From: GCA-2687025 sp964473525
Lineage (GTDB): Bacteria > Poribacteria > WGA-4E > GCA-2687025
Direction: 5' to 3'
NCBI GenBank assembly: GCA_964473525.1
Contig: CAYYPK010000016.1
Location: 1-64,000 of the forward strand
Length of the DNA: 64,000 bases
In this document: piece by piece, positions 1-9,840 of the stretch
How positions within the stretch are numbered: the first letter of the stretch is position 1
Layout: every line of letters begins with the position of its first letter
Program-made: the position numbers and the translations under genes
The notes under the pieces: generated by a model
What the model was told of the DNA's origin: nothing
What the model saw: only the letters and a program-made list of their open reading frames with translations
Database searches by the model: none

Positions 1-45
1 GTACCATAGCGCACAGAACGCCATCGAACCAAATGTCGAATCGCC

Positions 46-3000
46 CTAGTCGTCGTCGTGCGGCGGGATGCTGACGAAGACCGCTGTGCCCTCGGTCGGC
101 AGCGACGTTAGCGTCACTTCGCCGCCAATCATATGGGCTCGTTCCTGCATGGATACGAGCCCGAAGCGGCCCTCAACCGGCCCCGCCAGCAGGGCGTCGA
201 CGTCGAAGCCATCGCCGTTGTCCTGAACCAGCGCCGAGACGCGCGCGCCGTCCTCGTGCGCCCGTATCTCAAGAACTACATCCACGCGACCAGCGTTCGA
301 GTGCCGGACTACGTTGGTAAGAGCCGTGTGCACGATGCGGTACAGCCCAACATCGAGCTCACTCGGGAGCGGCGTGTCGTCTGGGTTGCGCACGGTGAGG
401 GACGTCTCCAGTTGCGCGTTGCGGCCAAGCACCTCCAGCTCGCGGCGCAGCGTCGGCACGATGCCGAGATCGTCCAGCGAACTGGGTCGCATGTCGAACG
501 CTATCTGCCGTACGTCTTCGAGGGTAGTGGCGGCCAGCTCGCGCAGTTCCACGGCCTGGCGCCGGGCAGCGGCCATGTCTCCGGCAGCCTCAATGGTGCG
601 CAGACCCAGCAGGACCGCCGTGAGTTCCTGCCCCACACGGTCGTGCAGGTCGCGGGCAATCCGGCCTCGCTCGTCTTCCTGCGCGGCCAATGTCCGCTCC
701 ATCAGCAACGTCCTCTCGGCGTCCCGCTCGCGTAGCGCCTCCTGCGCGCGCATGGCGTCGGACACGTCCCGGTTCACGCCCACCAACCCCACGACGGCGC
801 CAGACTCGTCTCTGATCGGCGCCTTCGTGATCGACACCCAGCCTCCGATGTCGTCGGTCGAGACACGCCCGACGATCGATTCGCCGGTGTCCATGACGGC
901 GCGCTCCTCCGCACGAAACACCGTGGACCGGTCGTGTGGGTAGACATCGCCGTCGGTGAGGCCGACGGCCGCTTGTGGCGAGGGCAGGCCCAGTATCCGC
1001 GCGCACACGTCGTTGACGCGGAGGAAGCGGCTGTCGCGGTCCTTGAGGTAGATCGTGTCGGGGATGTGTTCCATCAGCGCGGCGAAGAGCCGCTGTTCGG
1101 TCATCAACGCCTCCTGCGTCCGCCGCCGGTCGATCGCCACCGAAATCTGCTGGCACACGTACTCGAACACCTCAATGTCACGGCGCGTATACGGGTCGTT
1201 CTCATCTGGGTGCAGGAGGCTCGCGACACCGATAAGCGCGCCGTCCGCGTATAGCGGAACGCCCAGCCACGCTCCGGTGGGGGCGTCGTATAGGTCTATC
1301 TCCCCGGATCGGGCCAGGCGGGCGGTGTCCTCACCTGTGAGGTACTCGGTCCTGCCAGACCGCGCGACGCGCGCCGACCTGCCCCTGGGCAGCACGTGCT
1401 GCCGGGGCTGTCGTTCTTCGTAGCCCATCACCCAATACGCGAAGTCGAAGTGGGTGGCGTCGCCGGCAGGGGTGAGCATGATGACGTACCCGGGCGCATC
1501 GACGAGCTGCGAAAGCGACGCGTAGATGCTCCTGTGCATGTCGGTGGGGTCTGCTGCCGTGTGCACCGCTTCGGAGATGTCGTAGACAGCCTTCTGAACG
1601 CGCTCGGCGCTCTTCAGTGTGGTCACGTCCGTGGTGACGCCAACCGCCGACCAACGCCCCGGTTCCAACGCCTCGACGGACACGTCGTCTCGGAACCACC
1701 ATGTGGCGCCGCTCGCGTCCAGGATGCGGTACTCGATGGCGTACGATTCGTCGCCTCCCCGGACGGCGTCCGCAGCCAGGGAATTGATGCGCTCGATGTC
1801 CTCGCGTGGCACGCTGCCCCACCATGCAGCTTGGTAGTCCTCGGCCTCGCCCGCTCCTAGCTCAGGTAGCTCGAAGAACTCCGACACCTCGCGGCCTAGA
1901 CTTGTCCAGGCCATCCCGGTCGGAGCATCCTCGACGAGGGCGTGCCACAGGGCGCACCTCGCTCCTCGCAGCACCTGCGTGGTGCTGTCGATCTGGCGCT
2001 GTAGTCTCTCGGCCGTCGCGCGATGCTCGGCTGTCTCGCGCGCCAGCGCCTCGGTGCGTTCCTCTATGCGAGCCTCGAGCTCCGCGCTGGCCGCGGCGAT
2101 CTCGTCCTCCATCGCCTTGCGCTGCGTGATATCGCGGACGATCCCCGTGAAGAGCCGTCGGTCCCCGTGCTTTGCCTCGCCCACCGAGAGGTACAGCGGG
2201 AACTCCGACCCGTCCTTGCGGAGACCCTCGACCTCGCGCCCGACTCCGATGATTTCCGCTTTCCCAGTGGCGAGATATGACGACAGGTACCCTGCGTGCG
2301 CCGTCTGATCGGGGTCGGGCATCAGGACCGACAGCGGCTGATCGTGGAGTTCCCCGGGAGCGTACCCGAAGAGCTGACTCGCCGCGGGATTCACCGACTC
2401 AATGACCCCACGCTCATCAATGGTGATGATCCCGTCGACCGCAGCGTCCATGAGCGACCTGAGCTTCGCCTCGCTCGCCCGGACGGTCGCCTCGGCGCGG
2501 GTGCGTTCGGTGATGTCGAGGCCAAGGAGAAAGACGCCCTCGGTGACGTCGTCCGACACGTGAGGCGTGAAGGTCGTTGCCAGCGTGCGTGGTCCCATAG
2601 TCGGGTGGGACAGGGCATGGGTCGTTTCGACACGCTCTCCCCGCAAGCCACAGCCGACATGGTCTGACACTTCTGAGTACGCGGCCTCGCCCAGGATCTC
2701 GCGGACGGGTCGCCCGCAGATGTCCTCGGGGTCCGAGTGGAACCACTCCGCGAACGGCCTGTTCGCGTACCGGCACACTCGTCCCTGATCCAGGTAGACC
2801 ACCAGCAACGGCAGACTGTCCGTTACCGTTGTGGTGAGGTCTCCGCCCCTTACGTACTCGGTAATGTCCACCCAGCAGCCGGTGATCGCGCCCCTGCCAT
2901 CGGTGGCGCCCGATGCGCGGCTGAGCGTGTCCCTGACCCACCGGTGCGTTCCGTCGGCGTGCTGAACTCGGTAGCGGAGATCGGTTCGACGGCCCTCCGC

Positions 3001-3255
3001 GGCGGCCGCCAAGGCCGCTCGAACGGCCTCGAGGTCGTCGGGATGCGTTCTATGGAGCCGCAGGTCTGGCTCACCGACGAAGGCGGCCGCCTGGAAACCA
3101 AGCAGCTCTCGCACGCTGTCGGTCATGGCGGTCGTGGCGTGCGGGTCTGCGGCGTGGCAGGTGTAGAGCACGACAGACGGCTCCGCAAGGAGCGCCCGGA
3201 GACGAGCGTTCTCCTCCTCAAGGGCCTGTAGCTTGGCCGTCGTACCGTTGCCCAT
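46..3255 (-). CDS. Multi-PAS/GAF sensor histidine kinase, NarL/DegS type
   Basis: Predicted cytoplasmic sensor kinase of 1069 aa that autophosphorylates on His and would pass the phosphate to a response regulator not present nearby. No transmembrane segment is visible. Order: short coiled coil (about 5-22), PAS domains near 25-135, 142-255 and 262-380, a second coiled coil (380-425), PAS near 440-550, GAF near 565-720, PAS near 725-840, HisKA_3 with the phosphoacceptor motif RIARDLHDRVGQ, and a C-terminal HATPase with N-box ALTNVVRH and G-box DNGDGFD followed by GRFGLVSMQERA. HisKA_3 kinases normally pair with LuxR-type regulators. The gene is divergent from the DtxR/FeoB pair, with about 350 bp between. 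The many PAS domains suggest redox or ligand sensing, but no cofactor residue can be assigned by eye. Family assignment is firm; the signal is unknown. Confidence 0.93.
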   Translation of the reverse strand: MGNGTTAKLQALEEENARLRALLAEPSVVLYTCHAADPHATTAMTDSVRELLGFQAAAFVGEPDLRLHRTHPDDLEAVRAALAAAAEGRRTDLRYRVQHADGTHRWVRDTLSRASGATDGRGAITGCWVDITEYVRGGDLTTTVTDSLPLLVVYLDQGRVCRYANRPFAEWFHSDPEDICGRPVREILGEAAYSEVSDHVGCGLRGERVETTHALSHPTMGPRTLATTFTPHVSDDVTEGVFLLGLDITERTRAEATVRASEAKLRSLMDAAVDGIITIDERGVIESVNPAASQLFGYAPGELHDQPLSVLMPDPDQTAHAGYLSSYLATGKAEIIGVGREVEGLRKDGSEFPLYLSVGEAKHGDRRLFTGIVRDITQRKAMEDEIAAASAELEARIEERTEALARETAEHRATAERLQRQIDSTTQVLRGARCALWHALVEDAPTGMAWTSLGREVSEFFELPELGAGEAEDYQAAWWGSVPREDIERINSLAADAVRGGDESYAIEYRILDASGATWWFRDDVSVEALEPGRWSAVGVTTDVTTLKSAERVQKAVYDISEAVHTAADPTDMHRSIYASLSQLVDAPGYVIMLTPAGDATHFDFAYWVMGYEERQPRQHVLPRGRSARVARSGRTEYLTGEDTARLARSGEIDLYDAPTGAWLGVPLYADGALIGVASLLHPDENDPYTRRDIEVFEYVCQQISVAIDRRRTQEALMTEQRLFAALMEHIPDTIYLKDRDSRFLRVNDVCARILGLPSPQAAVGLTDGDVYPHDRSTVFRAEERAVMDTGESIVGRVSTDDIGGWVSITKAPIRDESGAVVGLVGVNRDVSDAMRAQEALRERDAERTLLMERTLAAQEDERGRIARDLHDRVGQELTAVLLGLRTIEAAGDMAAARRQAVELRELAATTLEDVRQIAFDMRPSSLDDLGIVPTLRRELEVLGRNAQLETSLTVRNPDDTPLPSELDVGLYRIVHTALTNVVRHSNAGRVDVVLEIRAHEDGARVSALVQDNGDGFDVDALLAGPVEGRFGLVSMQERAHMIGGEVTLTSLPTEGTAVFVSIPPHDDD

Positions 3256-3373
3256 GGGTTCCCTGTTCTCGCGCCGGAAGGCTGCGCGCCCACAAGGCGC
3301 CTCCCATGCCGTCGCGTTCCGGGAGGCATGCGAATGTAGCTGGCTGGCGTGTCGGCGCGCCCTTGCCCACTTT

Positions 3374-3404
3374 ATTATAGGGTGCCCCTACAGGCAGCGG
3401 TCAT
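3374..3404 (-). promoter_or_regulatory. Candidate promoter of the PAS kinase with overlapping dyad
   Basis: On the minus strand a perfect TATAAT lies at 3379-3374, with a weak ATGACC at 3404-3399 upstream (19-nt spacing). A start near 3367 would give a leader of about 110 nt before the kinase ATG. On the plus strand the same AT island reads TATTAT, so it may be bidirectional. A perfect dyad, TAGGG-TGC-CCCTA, at 3378-3390 overlaps the -10 and could be an operator, perhaps for the divergent DtxR-type regulator. The rest of the 3256-3605 gap shows nothing else I recognise. Inference only. Confidence 0.4.
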
Positions 3405-3605
3405 GCGCGCGCGTCCACCGCTGCCGCCTAGCTCGACGAGCGGTCGTGCTGCTCATCGTGCCGCCCTGCCGTGGCCCATGTCGGCGCCTCACGCGGTCTG
3501 CCACGCTTTCACGGTAGCCGAAGCTGACGGCTATAACTTGGCCGACGGCGGCACGTGCCCCGACCTCACCCGATGGCGCACTCACCGAGGGGCGGCTGGA
3601 GCGCT

Positions 3606-4547
3606 ATGCGGCTACCTTCCCTACGCGCGTTCATGGCGCGCCGAGAACGCAGGCGAATCGAGGATGCGCTCAAGCACCTCGCCGGCCTGGACGACGCGCC
3701 ACCCGCCTCGGTCAAGTCGCTCGCCGGTCACCTCGGTCTGTCACTCCGCCGGACGGTGGACGTCGTGGCGGACATGCAAACCCGAGGTTTGGTGGCGATG
3801 GTGGAGTCGCGCCTACGCCTGACGGCGCAGGGAGAGGAGATGGCGGTGCACGTCGTGCGCGCGCACCGTCTCATCGAACGGTACCTCGCCGACGAGGTCG
3901 GCGAGCCCCTTGGCTCTCTCCACGGCGCCGCGGAACGACAGGAGCACAAGCTATCCCCCGGGGACGTGGCGGCGCTGGACGCGGCGCTCGGCTATCCCGC
4001 GTCCGACCCTCACGGAGATCCGATCCCCGACGGGCGGGACGCGGCGGCGGGCGGCGATGAAATGTCCCTGTACGAGTGGCCCGAGGGCGTCCCGGCCTGC
4101 ATCCGACACATAGAGGACGAACCCCCGAACCTGCTGCGCGACATTCTGCGCCACGGCCTGCTTCCAGGGCGCACCGTCGAGATCGTGTCTCGCGGCGAGG
4201 GCGTCGTCGCCATCACCGACGGCGCTACCCGCCGCGAGCTCTCGGCCCTAGCCGCCGGTCAGGTGCGCGTGTCCTCCGGGCAGTGGAGCGGCGAGGAGCC
4301 GATGTCCGCGCTCGAACTTGGCGAGTCCGCGGTCGTGCGCCGGCTGGACGACCAATGTCGGGGCGCGGCGCGTAGGCGACTGCTGGACCTGGGACTGACA
4401 CCCGGGGCGCGGGTCGCTTCCCAGTTCCGCGCCATGTTCGGCGAGCCCGTGGCGTATCGCATACGCGGTGTCACCGTCGCGCTTCGCGAGGATCAGGCGC
4501 GTTCTGTTTGGGTCGCCCGAGATGCGGGCCAGGAGGATGAGGCGTAA
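3606..4547 (+). CDS. DtxR/MntR-family metalloregulator fused to FeoA
   Basis: Predicted iron- or manganese-responsive repressor carrying its own FeoA domain. With the ATG at 3606 (GGAG four bases upstream) it is 313 aa. In-frame starts exist at GTG 3555 and ATG 3573. Residues about 1-75 are a winged helix; about 80-145 are the DtxR dimerisation and metal domain, with VVRAHRLIERYL and AERQEHKL giving His, Glu and His candidate ligands. An SH3-like domain follows (about 150-225), then a separate FeoA-like domain (about 235-313; LLDLGLTPGARV). DtxR repressors are about 140-230 aa, so the C-terminal FeoA is an extra fusion. The stop overlaps the feoB start (TAATG), implying coupled translation and a self-regulated ferrous iron uptake operon. 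Confidence 0.88.
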   Translation: MRLPSLRAFMARRERRRIEDALKHLAGLDDAPPASVKSLAGHLGLSLRRTVDVVADMQTRGLVAMVESRLRLTAQGEEMAVHVVRAHRLIERYLADEVGEPLGSLHGAAERQEHKLSPGDVAALDAALGYPASDPHGDPIPDGRDAAAGGDEMSLYEWPEGVPACIRHIEDEPPNLLRDILRHGLLPGRTVEIVSRGEGVVAITDGATRRELSALAAGQVRVSSGQWSGEEPMSALELGESAVVRRLDDQCRGAARRRLLDLGLTPGARVASQFRAMFGEPVAYRIRGVTVALREDQARSVWVARDAGQEDEA

Positions 4548-6646
4548 TGTCCCGCCGCAGTGAGGACGCGCGCGACTCCCTCCTCCTGGACGTGGCCCTT
4601 GCCGGCAATCCGAACACGGGGAAGAGCACGGTCTTCAACGCCCTCACCGGGCTGCGACAACACACCGGGAACTGGCCGGGCAAAACTGTCGCCCGCGCCG
4701 AGGGCTTCTACGGCTATCAGGGCGCGCGCTATCGCTTGGTGGACCTGCCAGGTACCTACTCGCTCCGCGCCACCTCGGTGGACGAGGAAATCACCCGCGA
4801 TCACATCCTCTTCGACGCCCCCGCCTGTGTCGTCGTCGTCATGGACGCCACCGCGCTGGAGCGGAATCTGCATCTCGCGCTCCAGGTGCTACAGATCACG
4901 CGCCGCGTCGTGGTCTGCCTCAATCTCATGGACGAAGCGCGCCGACGGGCCATCGCCATCGACGTAGGCGCCCTGTCCGAGGCGTTGGGAGTGGCCGTCG
5001 TCCCGACGGTGGCGCGCCGTGGCGAAGGCGTCGCCGAGCTCATAGCCGCAATCAACAATAGTGCCCTTGGCCCGACCTCAACCGCGCCGGACGTCGTGGA
5101 CGTGGGCGAAGCGTACGGCGAGTCGCTCCATGCGCTGGAGCCACTTGTGCGGGAACAGCTCGCGGATCACGCGAGCTACCGGTGGGTGGCCATGCGTCTG
5201 CTCGACGGCGACGAACGCGTGCGAGAGGCGGTGCAAACCGGCGAGTTCGATGCGCTCGCGTTCGACCGCGACCGCGCCGCGGCCATCATTTCAGAGGCGG
5301 ACGCCCTGCGTGACACACTCGACGAGTCCGCTCACGACGCTGTGGTCCACGCCATCTACTCGCAGGCGGAAGACATCGCCAGCCGCACGTCTCGCGTCGT
5401 CGGCGCCGGGCGGCTTCGCTTCACCGAGGCGCTCGACCGCGCGTTGACGTCGCCCGTCACAGGGTTGCCGATCATGGCGCTTGGCATGGCCGCGGTCTTC
5501 TGGGTAACGATCGCGGGGGCCAACTACCCGAGCCGCGCGCTAGCCGTCGCGCTCTTCGCCCTAGAGGCGTGGGGCGCGGACGCCTGCGAGGCCGTCGGCT
5601 TTGCCCCATGGCTGACGGGTCTCATCTGGCACGGCGTCTACCGCGCGCTGGCGTGGGTCGTGGCCGTGATGCTCCCACCGATGGCGATCTTCTTCCCGCT
5701 CTTCACTATTCTGGACGATTTCGGCCTCCTCCCCAGAGTCGCGTTCAACATGGACAGGCTCCTTCGGCGAGTGGGCGCGCACGGCAAGATGGCGCTGACG
5801 ATGTGCATGGGATTCGGCTGCAACGCCGCGGGTGTCACGGCGTGCCGGGTCATCGATTCGCCGCGCGAACGCCTCATCGCGATACTGACGAACAACTTCG
5901 TACCATGTAACGGTCGTTTCCCAACGCTCATCATGCTGTCGATGCTGTTCGCCGCGGCGTCCATGCCACCGGCGCTCGCTTCCGTGGTCGCTGCGGGAGC
6001 GGTGGTTGGCGTAGTGCTCATCGGCGTGTTCGTCACGATGTGCGTGTCGTGGGCGCTGTCGAGGTCACTGCTCCGGGGCGAGCCCAGCTTCTTCACGCTG
6101 GAGCTGCCGGCGTACCGGAGGCCCCTCATCCTGCAGACGTTGTACACGTCGCTCATCGACCGCACGCTGTTCGTGCTGTATCGCGCGGTCGTGATGGCGA
6201 TGCCCGCCGGCGCGGTGATATGGCTCGCGGGCGCAGTGGACATCGGAGACGTAAGCATCGCCATGCGGATCGCGGGGTGGCTGGACCCCATGGGACGTCT
6301 CATGGGTCTCGACGGCGTGATCCTGTTCGCGTACATCGCCGCGATTCCAGCGAACGAGATTGTCGTTCCCACGATCGTCATGACGTACCTAGGGTCGGAC
6401 ATGATGTCGCAGATGGATGGTCTGGACGACCTACGGGGTCTGCTGATCGACCGCCAGGGCTGGACGCTGCTCACGGGGGTGTGCTTGATGCTCTTTTCGC
6501 TGCTGCACAACCCGTGCTCGACGACGATATGGACCACATGGCGGGAGACGAGAAGCGTCAAGTGGACCACGCTCGGCGCGGTAGTCCCGCTGGGCTTCGG
6601 TATCGTCGCGACGGTGGTCATCGCGACCGTGGCGCGGCTGGTGTAG
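4547..6646 (+). CDS. feoB: Ferrous iron transporter FeoB
   Basis: Inner-membrane Fe(II) transporter of 699 aa, within the usual range. The N-terminal G domain shows G1 GNPNTGKST (20-28), the switch region GNWPGKTV (41-48), G3 DLPG (66-69) and G4 NLMD (126-129). A helical guanine-dissociation-inhibitor-like stretch follows. The membrane part contains two Gate domains, with the first Gate region carrying GFGCNAAGV and NNFVPCNGRFP, the conserved Cys-containing helices of FeoB. An AGGAGG lies ten bases before the ATG. The start overlaps the stop of the upstream DtxR-FeoA gene by one base. No separate feoA or feoC is seen, because FeoA is fused to the regulator. Confidence 0.96.
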   Translation: MSRRSEDARDSLLLDVALAGNPNTGKSTVFNALTGLRQHTGNWPGKTVARAEGFYGYQGARYRLVDLPGTYSLRATSVDEEITRDHILFDAPACVVVVMDATALERNLHLALQVLQITRRVVVCLNLMDEARRRAIAIDVGALSEALGVAVVPTVARRGEGVAELIAAINNSALGPTSTAPDVVDVGEAYGESLHALEPLVREQLADHASYRWVAMRLLDGDERVREAVQTGEFDALAFDRDRAAAIISEADALRDTLDESAHDAVVHAIYSQAEDIASRTSRVVGAGRLRFTEALDRALTSPVTGLPIMALGMAAVFWVTIAGANYPSRALAVALFALEAWGADACEAVGFAPWLTGLIWHGVYRALAWVVAVMLPPMAIFFPLFTILDDFGLLPRVAFNMDRLLRRVGAHGKMALTMCMGFGCNAAGVTACRVIDSPRERLIAILTNNFVPCNGRFPTLIMLSMLFAAASMPPALASVVAAGAVVGVVLIGVFVTMCVSWALSRSLLRGEPSFFTLELPAYRRPLILQTLYTSLIDRTLFVLYRAVVMAMPAGAVIWLAGAVDIGDVSIAMRIAGWLDPMGRLMGLDGVILFAYIAAIPANEIVVPTIVMTYLGSDMMSQMDGLDDLRGLLIDRQGWTLLTGVCLMLFSLLHNPCSTTIWTTWRETRSVKWTTLGAVVPLGFGIVATVVIATVARLV

Positions 6647-6778
6647 CGCCCCTCGCGGGAGTTGCGTCGCGCCGACTGCGCGGCCTGACCAGGAGATCGC
6701 CGCATGGGCCATCCGACTTGGCTACTGTAAGGCCGGCGGTCGACGGCCGGCGCGGACACGCACAGCTTGGAGATGGCG

Positions 6779-7930
6779 ATGGATTCCAGAGAACGCGTCC
6801 TGACTTCGTTGCGGCACTCGGAGCCGGATCGCATACCGTACGACCTGTCGTCGACGCCGGTGACGGGTATACATCGGCTTGCGTACGGGAGGCTGCGCGC
6901 CGCGTTGGGGCTGCCAGCGCGAGAGCCGGTCATATGGCACAAGATGCAGCAGCTCGCGTGGGTGGATGACGATGTCCACGCCGCCATGGACACGGACGTG
7001 AAAGGGCTGCGACCCAAGCCGTCGAGCACGTCTCGCACGCAGGAGCGGGAGGACAGTCGCTACCTGTACTTCACCGACGAATGGGGTGCCGAGCGTCGCA
7101 TGCTGCGGGACAACGGCTATTACTACGACCTGTGCGCCAGTCCATTGGCGAGCGCGACCTCCGTCTCTGACATTGAGTCTCACGCCTGGCCGGACCCGGT
7201 CGACGCAGGCCGCTTCGACGGGCTCCGCGAGCTCGCAGAGAAGGCGCAGGGCGAGGGTCGCGCGTTCATTCTCGGCGGCATCTGCGCGGGCATGCTCGAG
7301 ATGGGACAGTGGCTACGCGGCTTCGAGGAGTTCTATATGGACCTCGCCGCAGACCGCGCGCTGGCGGAAGCCCTGTGTGACAAGATCATCGAGCTGAAGA
7401 TGGACTACTGGTCGCGCGCGCTACCTCTGGTAGGCGATCTCGTGGACATCGTGCAAGAAGGCGACGACTACGGAGGGCAGAACACGCTGCTTGTCGCGCC
7501 CGACGTGTGGCGGGAGGTGTTCAAGCCGCGGCTTGCCACGCTCATGGCACATATCAAGGGCCTGGCGCCGCACGCACACATCTTCTTCCACGCCTGCGGG
7601 AGCGTCTATGACATCCTGCCAGACCTCATCGAGGTAGGCGTGGACATCCTCAACCCAGTCCAGGTGGCCGCGGCCAAGATGGGCAGCCGAGAGCTCAAGC
7701 GCGAGTTCGGGGATTCGCTCACGTTCTGGGGCGGAGGAGTCGACACGCAGCACGTTCTGCCCGTGGGTGGCCCAGAGGAAGTGCGCGACGAGGTGAAGCG
7801 CCGCATCGACGACTTCGCGCCGGGCGGTGGGTTCGTGTTCACGACGGTCCACAACATCCAGGCGGACGTATCGCCCGCGAACGTCCTCGCCATGCGGGAC
7901 GCTCTGCGGCGGCACGGGACATACGCGTAG
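6779..7930 (+). CDS. Uroporphyrinogen decarboxylase-like (URO-D superfamily) protein
   Basis: 383 aa with the ATG at 6779, six bases after GGAG; the TTG at 6767 and ATG at 6773 are poorer starts. It has the URO-D/methylcobamide methyltransferase TIM-barrel pattern: N-terminal RERVLTSLRHSEPDRIPYD, a central FFHACGSVYDILPDLIEVGV in which HxC fits the zinc site of corrinoid methyltransferases of this superfamily, then GVDILNPVQ and a GG-rich C-terminus. True HemE has an N-terminal Arg-rich coproporphyrinogen motif that I do not see, so haem synthesis is unlikely. A methyltransferase-type role is the better guess. No corrinoid protein gene is adjacent. It follows feoB by 132 bp and may be transcribed separately. 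Confidence 0.85.
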   Translation: MDSRERVLTSLRHSEPDRIPYDLSSTPVTGIHRLAYGRLRAALGLPAREPVIWHKMQQLAWVDDDVHAAMDTDVKGLRPKPSSTSRTQEREDSRYLYFTDEWGAERRMLRDNGYYYDLCASPLASATSVSDIESHAWPDPVDAGRFDGLRELAEKAQGEGRAFILGGICAGMLEMGQWLRGFEEFYMDLAADRALAEALCDKIIELKMDYWSRALPLVGDLVDIVQEGDDYGGQNTLLVAPDVWREVFKPRLATLMAHIKGLAPHAHIFFHACGSVYDILPDLIEVGVDILNPVQVAAAKMGSRELKREFGDSLTFWGGGVDTQHVLPVGGPEEVRDEVKRRIDDFAPGGGFVFTTVHNIQADVSPANVLAMRDALRRHGTYA

Positions 7931-7962
7931 GGTCCGCGGCCCGCGTTCCGACCCCTGGGCGC

Positions 7963-9732
7963 CTAGCCGACAAGCGCCGACCCTCGCGGTCCCAGTCGCA
8001 CGGCGCTCCCGTCCTGTCCTAGCGCCGCGTCGCCCAGGCGGACCGTGGCGTCGGGAGGCAGGCGAGAGGCGTCGATGGACAGCGTACGGATCTGGTTGCT
8101 CGCGTTCAGCGCCAGCAGAACCGTGCCCGCCTCGGCGTGTACGAAGTACGCAAGGGTACCCCTGCGGGCATCCAATGCGGCGAGGCTCCTCGCGGCGGCG
8201 TGCCATCCACGCTCGCGGCGTTCTGCCCCCAGCGCCTGGAAGTAGGCGAGTAGCTCTCGGTCCTGTTTCGCCGACCACGGCATCGGCTCGCGCGACGGCT
8301 CGAAGCCGCCCGGCGACCGCTGCGACAGACCGACTTCCGTGCCGTAGTAGACGACGGGCGCCCCGGGGAGCGCGTACAGGAGGAGCGCGGCGGCTTTCAG
8401 CGCACGCACGTCGCCACCGGCGTGGTAGAGGAAGCGCTCCATATCGTGGTTGTCAAGGAACGACGGCCGCGTGAAGTCTGGTGGGAAATACGCGTCGTGC
8501 GCGTCGAGAAGCCCGGCGAGCTCGGCGACGTTCCATTCCCTGGAGGCGAAGGCGCGGCGAACCGCCCAGCACAACAGGAAGTCCAGGTTGCCGTCGAGAT
8601 TCGGGGCGAAGCCACGCTGGTAATCTGCTCCCTCGACCACCTCGCCGAAGAGCCAGCAGTCCGGCTTCACGGCGCGGCAGCGGCGACGCAGATCGGCGTA
8701 CAGATCCGGCGGCGGCCCCTGAGCGTGGTCGACGCGGAAGCCGTCGACGCCCTCGCGCAGCCAATGCTCCGCGGCTTCGAACAGGTGCTCGCGGGCGGGG
8801 CTGTGCCGGGCGAGGTTGAGCTTTGGCATCGTCTTGACGGTCCAGAACGTCTCGTAGTCGTCCGGCCAGTCTCGCCACAAGTACCAATCGCGGTAAGGGC
8901 TGTCCGCGTGGCGCTGGGCGTGCTGGAACGTCGGGTGCTCGTTCGACCAGTGGTTCGGGACGAGGTCCAGGAGGACGCGCATCCCCCGCGCGTGGGCGGT
9001 GTCGATGAGCTCCTTCAGGTCGTCGTTGGTTCCCAGCCGCGGTTCCACGGTGTACAGGTCCGTGGCGTCGTAGCCGTGGTGCGTCGGGCTCGCGAACACG
9101 GGAGACAGCCACACGACATCGCACCCAAGCGAGGCGATGTGATCCAGACGCGACGTCACGCCCTTGATCGTGCCGCCGTAGAATCCGTCCAGCGCCTTGG
9201 GTCGCTTCCATCGCCTGCCCGGCGACGGCGAGAAGCGGTCCACGAACACCTGATAAAGGATCGCTGTCTTGGCCCAGGCGGGCGGCTCGTCGTTGTCGAT
9301 CCAGACGGCGTGGTCTAAGGATGGATGTTCGGACGCGCTACGGCCGCGCGCCCAACGCCACGAGTCGGCGGCCGACGTCCGCGCTCCAACACGGTAGCGC
9401 AGAATCGTGCCGGCGCGCTGCGGCGGGATGACGCCCTCCCAACGGTAGACGTACTGCCACAGGGCGCCGTCCCACTCGATGGCGGTGTGCGTCAGATCAA
9501 CGGCGCGCGCGCCATCGTGAGTTGGGTCGGAGTCGTCGGTGGTATACACGCAACGCGCGGCGCTCACGGGTTCGCTCGACGATGTCTCCAGCGCGACCGT
9601 GATCGCGTCGCCCGGCCGTGGACGGACGGGTCGGAGCATGTGGCGGTGCTGCACACCTTCGCGCGCCTCGCGATGCTCGGCCGCTAGCCGCGAGTCGTCG
9701 CTCCACATCGAGAAGAAGCCGTCTCCGCCCAC
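7963..9732 (-). CDS. Glycoside hydrolase family 13 (alpha-amylase/cyclomaltodextrinase type)
   Basis: Predicted alpha-glucan-acting enzyme of 589 aa with GTG start at 9732 and AGAGG upstream. No signal peptide is visible, so it is probably cytoplasmic. An N-terminal beta-sandwich domain (about 35-145, CBM34/48-like) precedes the catalytic barrel (about 155-490). GH13 region I is DLVPNH (256-261), region II GFRVDHAQG with nucleophile D335, region III LFGEVVEG with acid/base E364, and region IV FLDNHD with D430. The layout resembles neopullulanase or cyclomaltodextrinase more than a secreted amylase. A short C-terminal beta domain completes it. Exact substrate cannot be set from sequence. The gene lies downstream of the channel gene on the same strand, with a palindrome in the gap. 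Confidence 0.92.
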   Translation of the reverse strand: MGGDGFFSMWSDDSRLAAEHREAREGVQHRHMLRPVRPRPGDAITVALETSSSEPVSAARCVYTTDDSDPTHDGARAVDLTHTAIEWDGALWQYVYRWEGVIPPQRAGTILRYRVGARTSAADSWRWARGRSASEHPSLDHAVWIDNDEPPAWAKTAILYQVFVDRFSPSPGRRWKRPKALDGFYGGTIKGVTSRLDHIASLGCDVVWLSPVFASPTHHGYDATDLYTVEPRLGTNDDLKELIDTAHARGMRVLLDLVPNHWSNEHPTFQHAQRHADSPYRDWYLWRDWPDDYETFWTVKTMPKLNLARHSPAREHLFEAAEHWLREGVDGFRVDHAQGPPPDLYADLRRRCRAVKPDCWLFGEVVEGADYQRGFAPNLDGNLDFLLCWAVRRAFASREWNVAELAGLLDAHDAYFPPDFTRPSFLDNHDMERFLYHAGGDVRALKAAALLLYALPGAPVVYYGTEVGLSQRSPGGFEPSREPMPWSAKQDRELLAYFQALGAERRERGWHAAARSLAALDARRGTLAYFVHAEAGTVLLALNASNQIRTLSIDASRLPPDATVRLGDAALGQDGSAVRLGPRGSALVG

Positions 9733-9761
9733 TACATCGCCTCTCTGCCTCGCCGTTGTGG

Positions 9762-9779
9762 CGCAGTCGCCCGACTGCG
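9762..9779. promoter_or_regulatory. 18-bp palindrome upstream of the GH13 gene
   Basis: CGCAGTCG-CC-CGACTGCG is a perfect 8+8 dyad, 30 bp upstream of the GH13 start and 62 bp beyond the channel gene's stop. It could be an operator for a LacI-like sugar regulator or a tight terminator hairpin. No regulator gene is adjacent, so this is a guess. Confidence 0.35.
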
Positions 9780-9840
9780 GACGCTGGAGGCGTGTGACCG
9801 GGTGTCGTTATGGCTTGAACGTGCCAAGACGGACCGGGAT

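Noticed and set aside
6732..6751. GCCGGC/GCCGGC repeat between feoB and the URO-D gene
   Set aside because: Each arm is itself a short palindrome and the repeat is expected by chance at this GC content.
5638..7038. 466-aa minus-strand ORF
   Set aside because: Antisense to feoB and the URO-D gene, Arg/Ser-rich, no family pattern; a GC-codon shadow.
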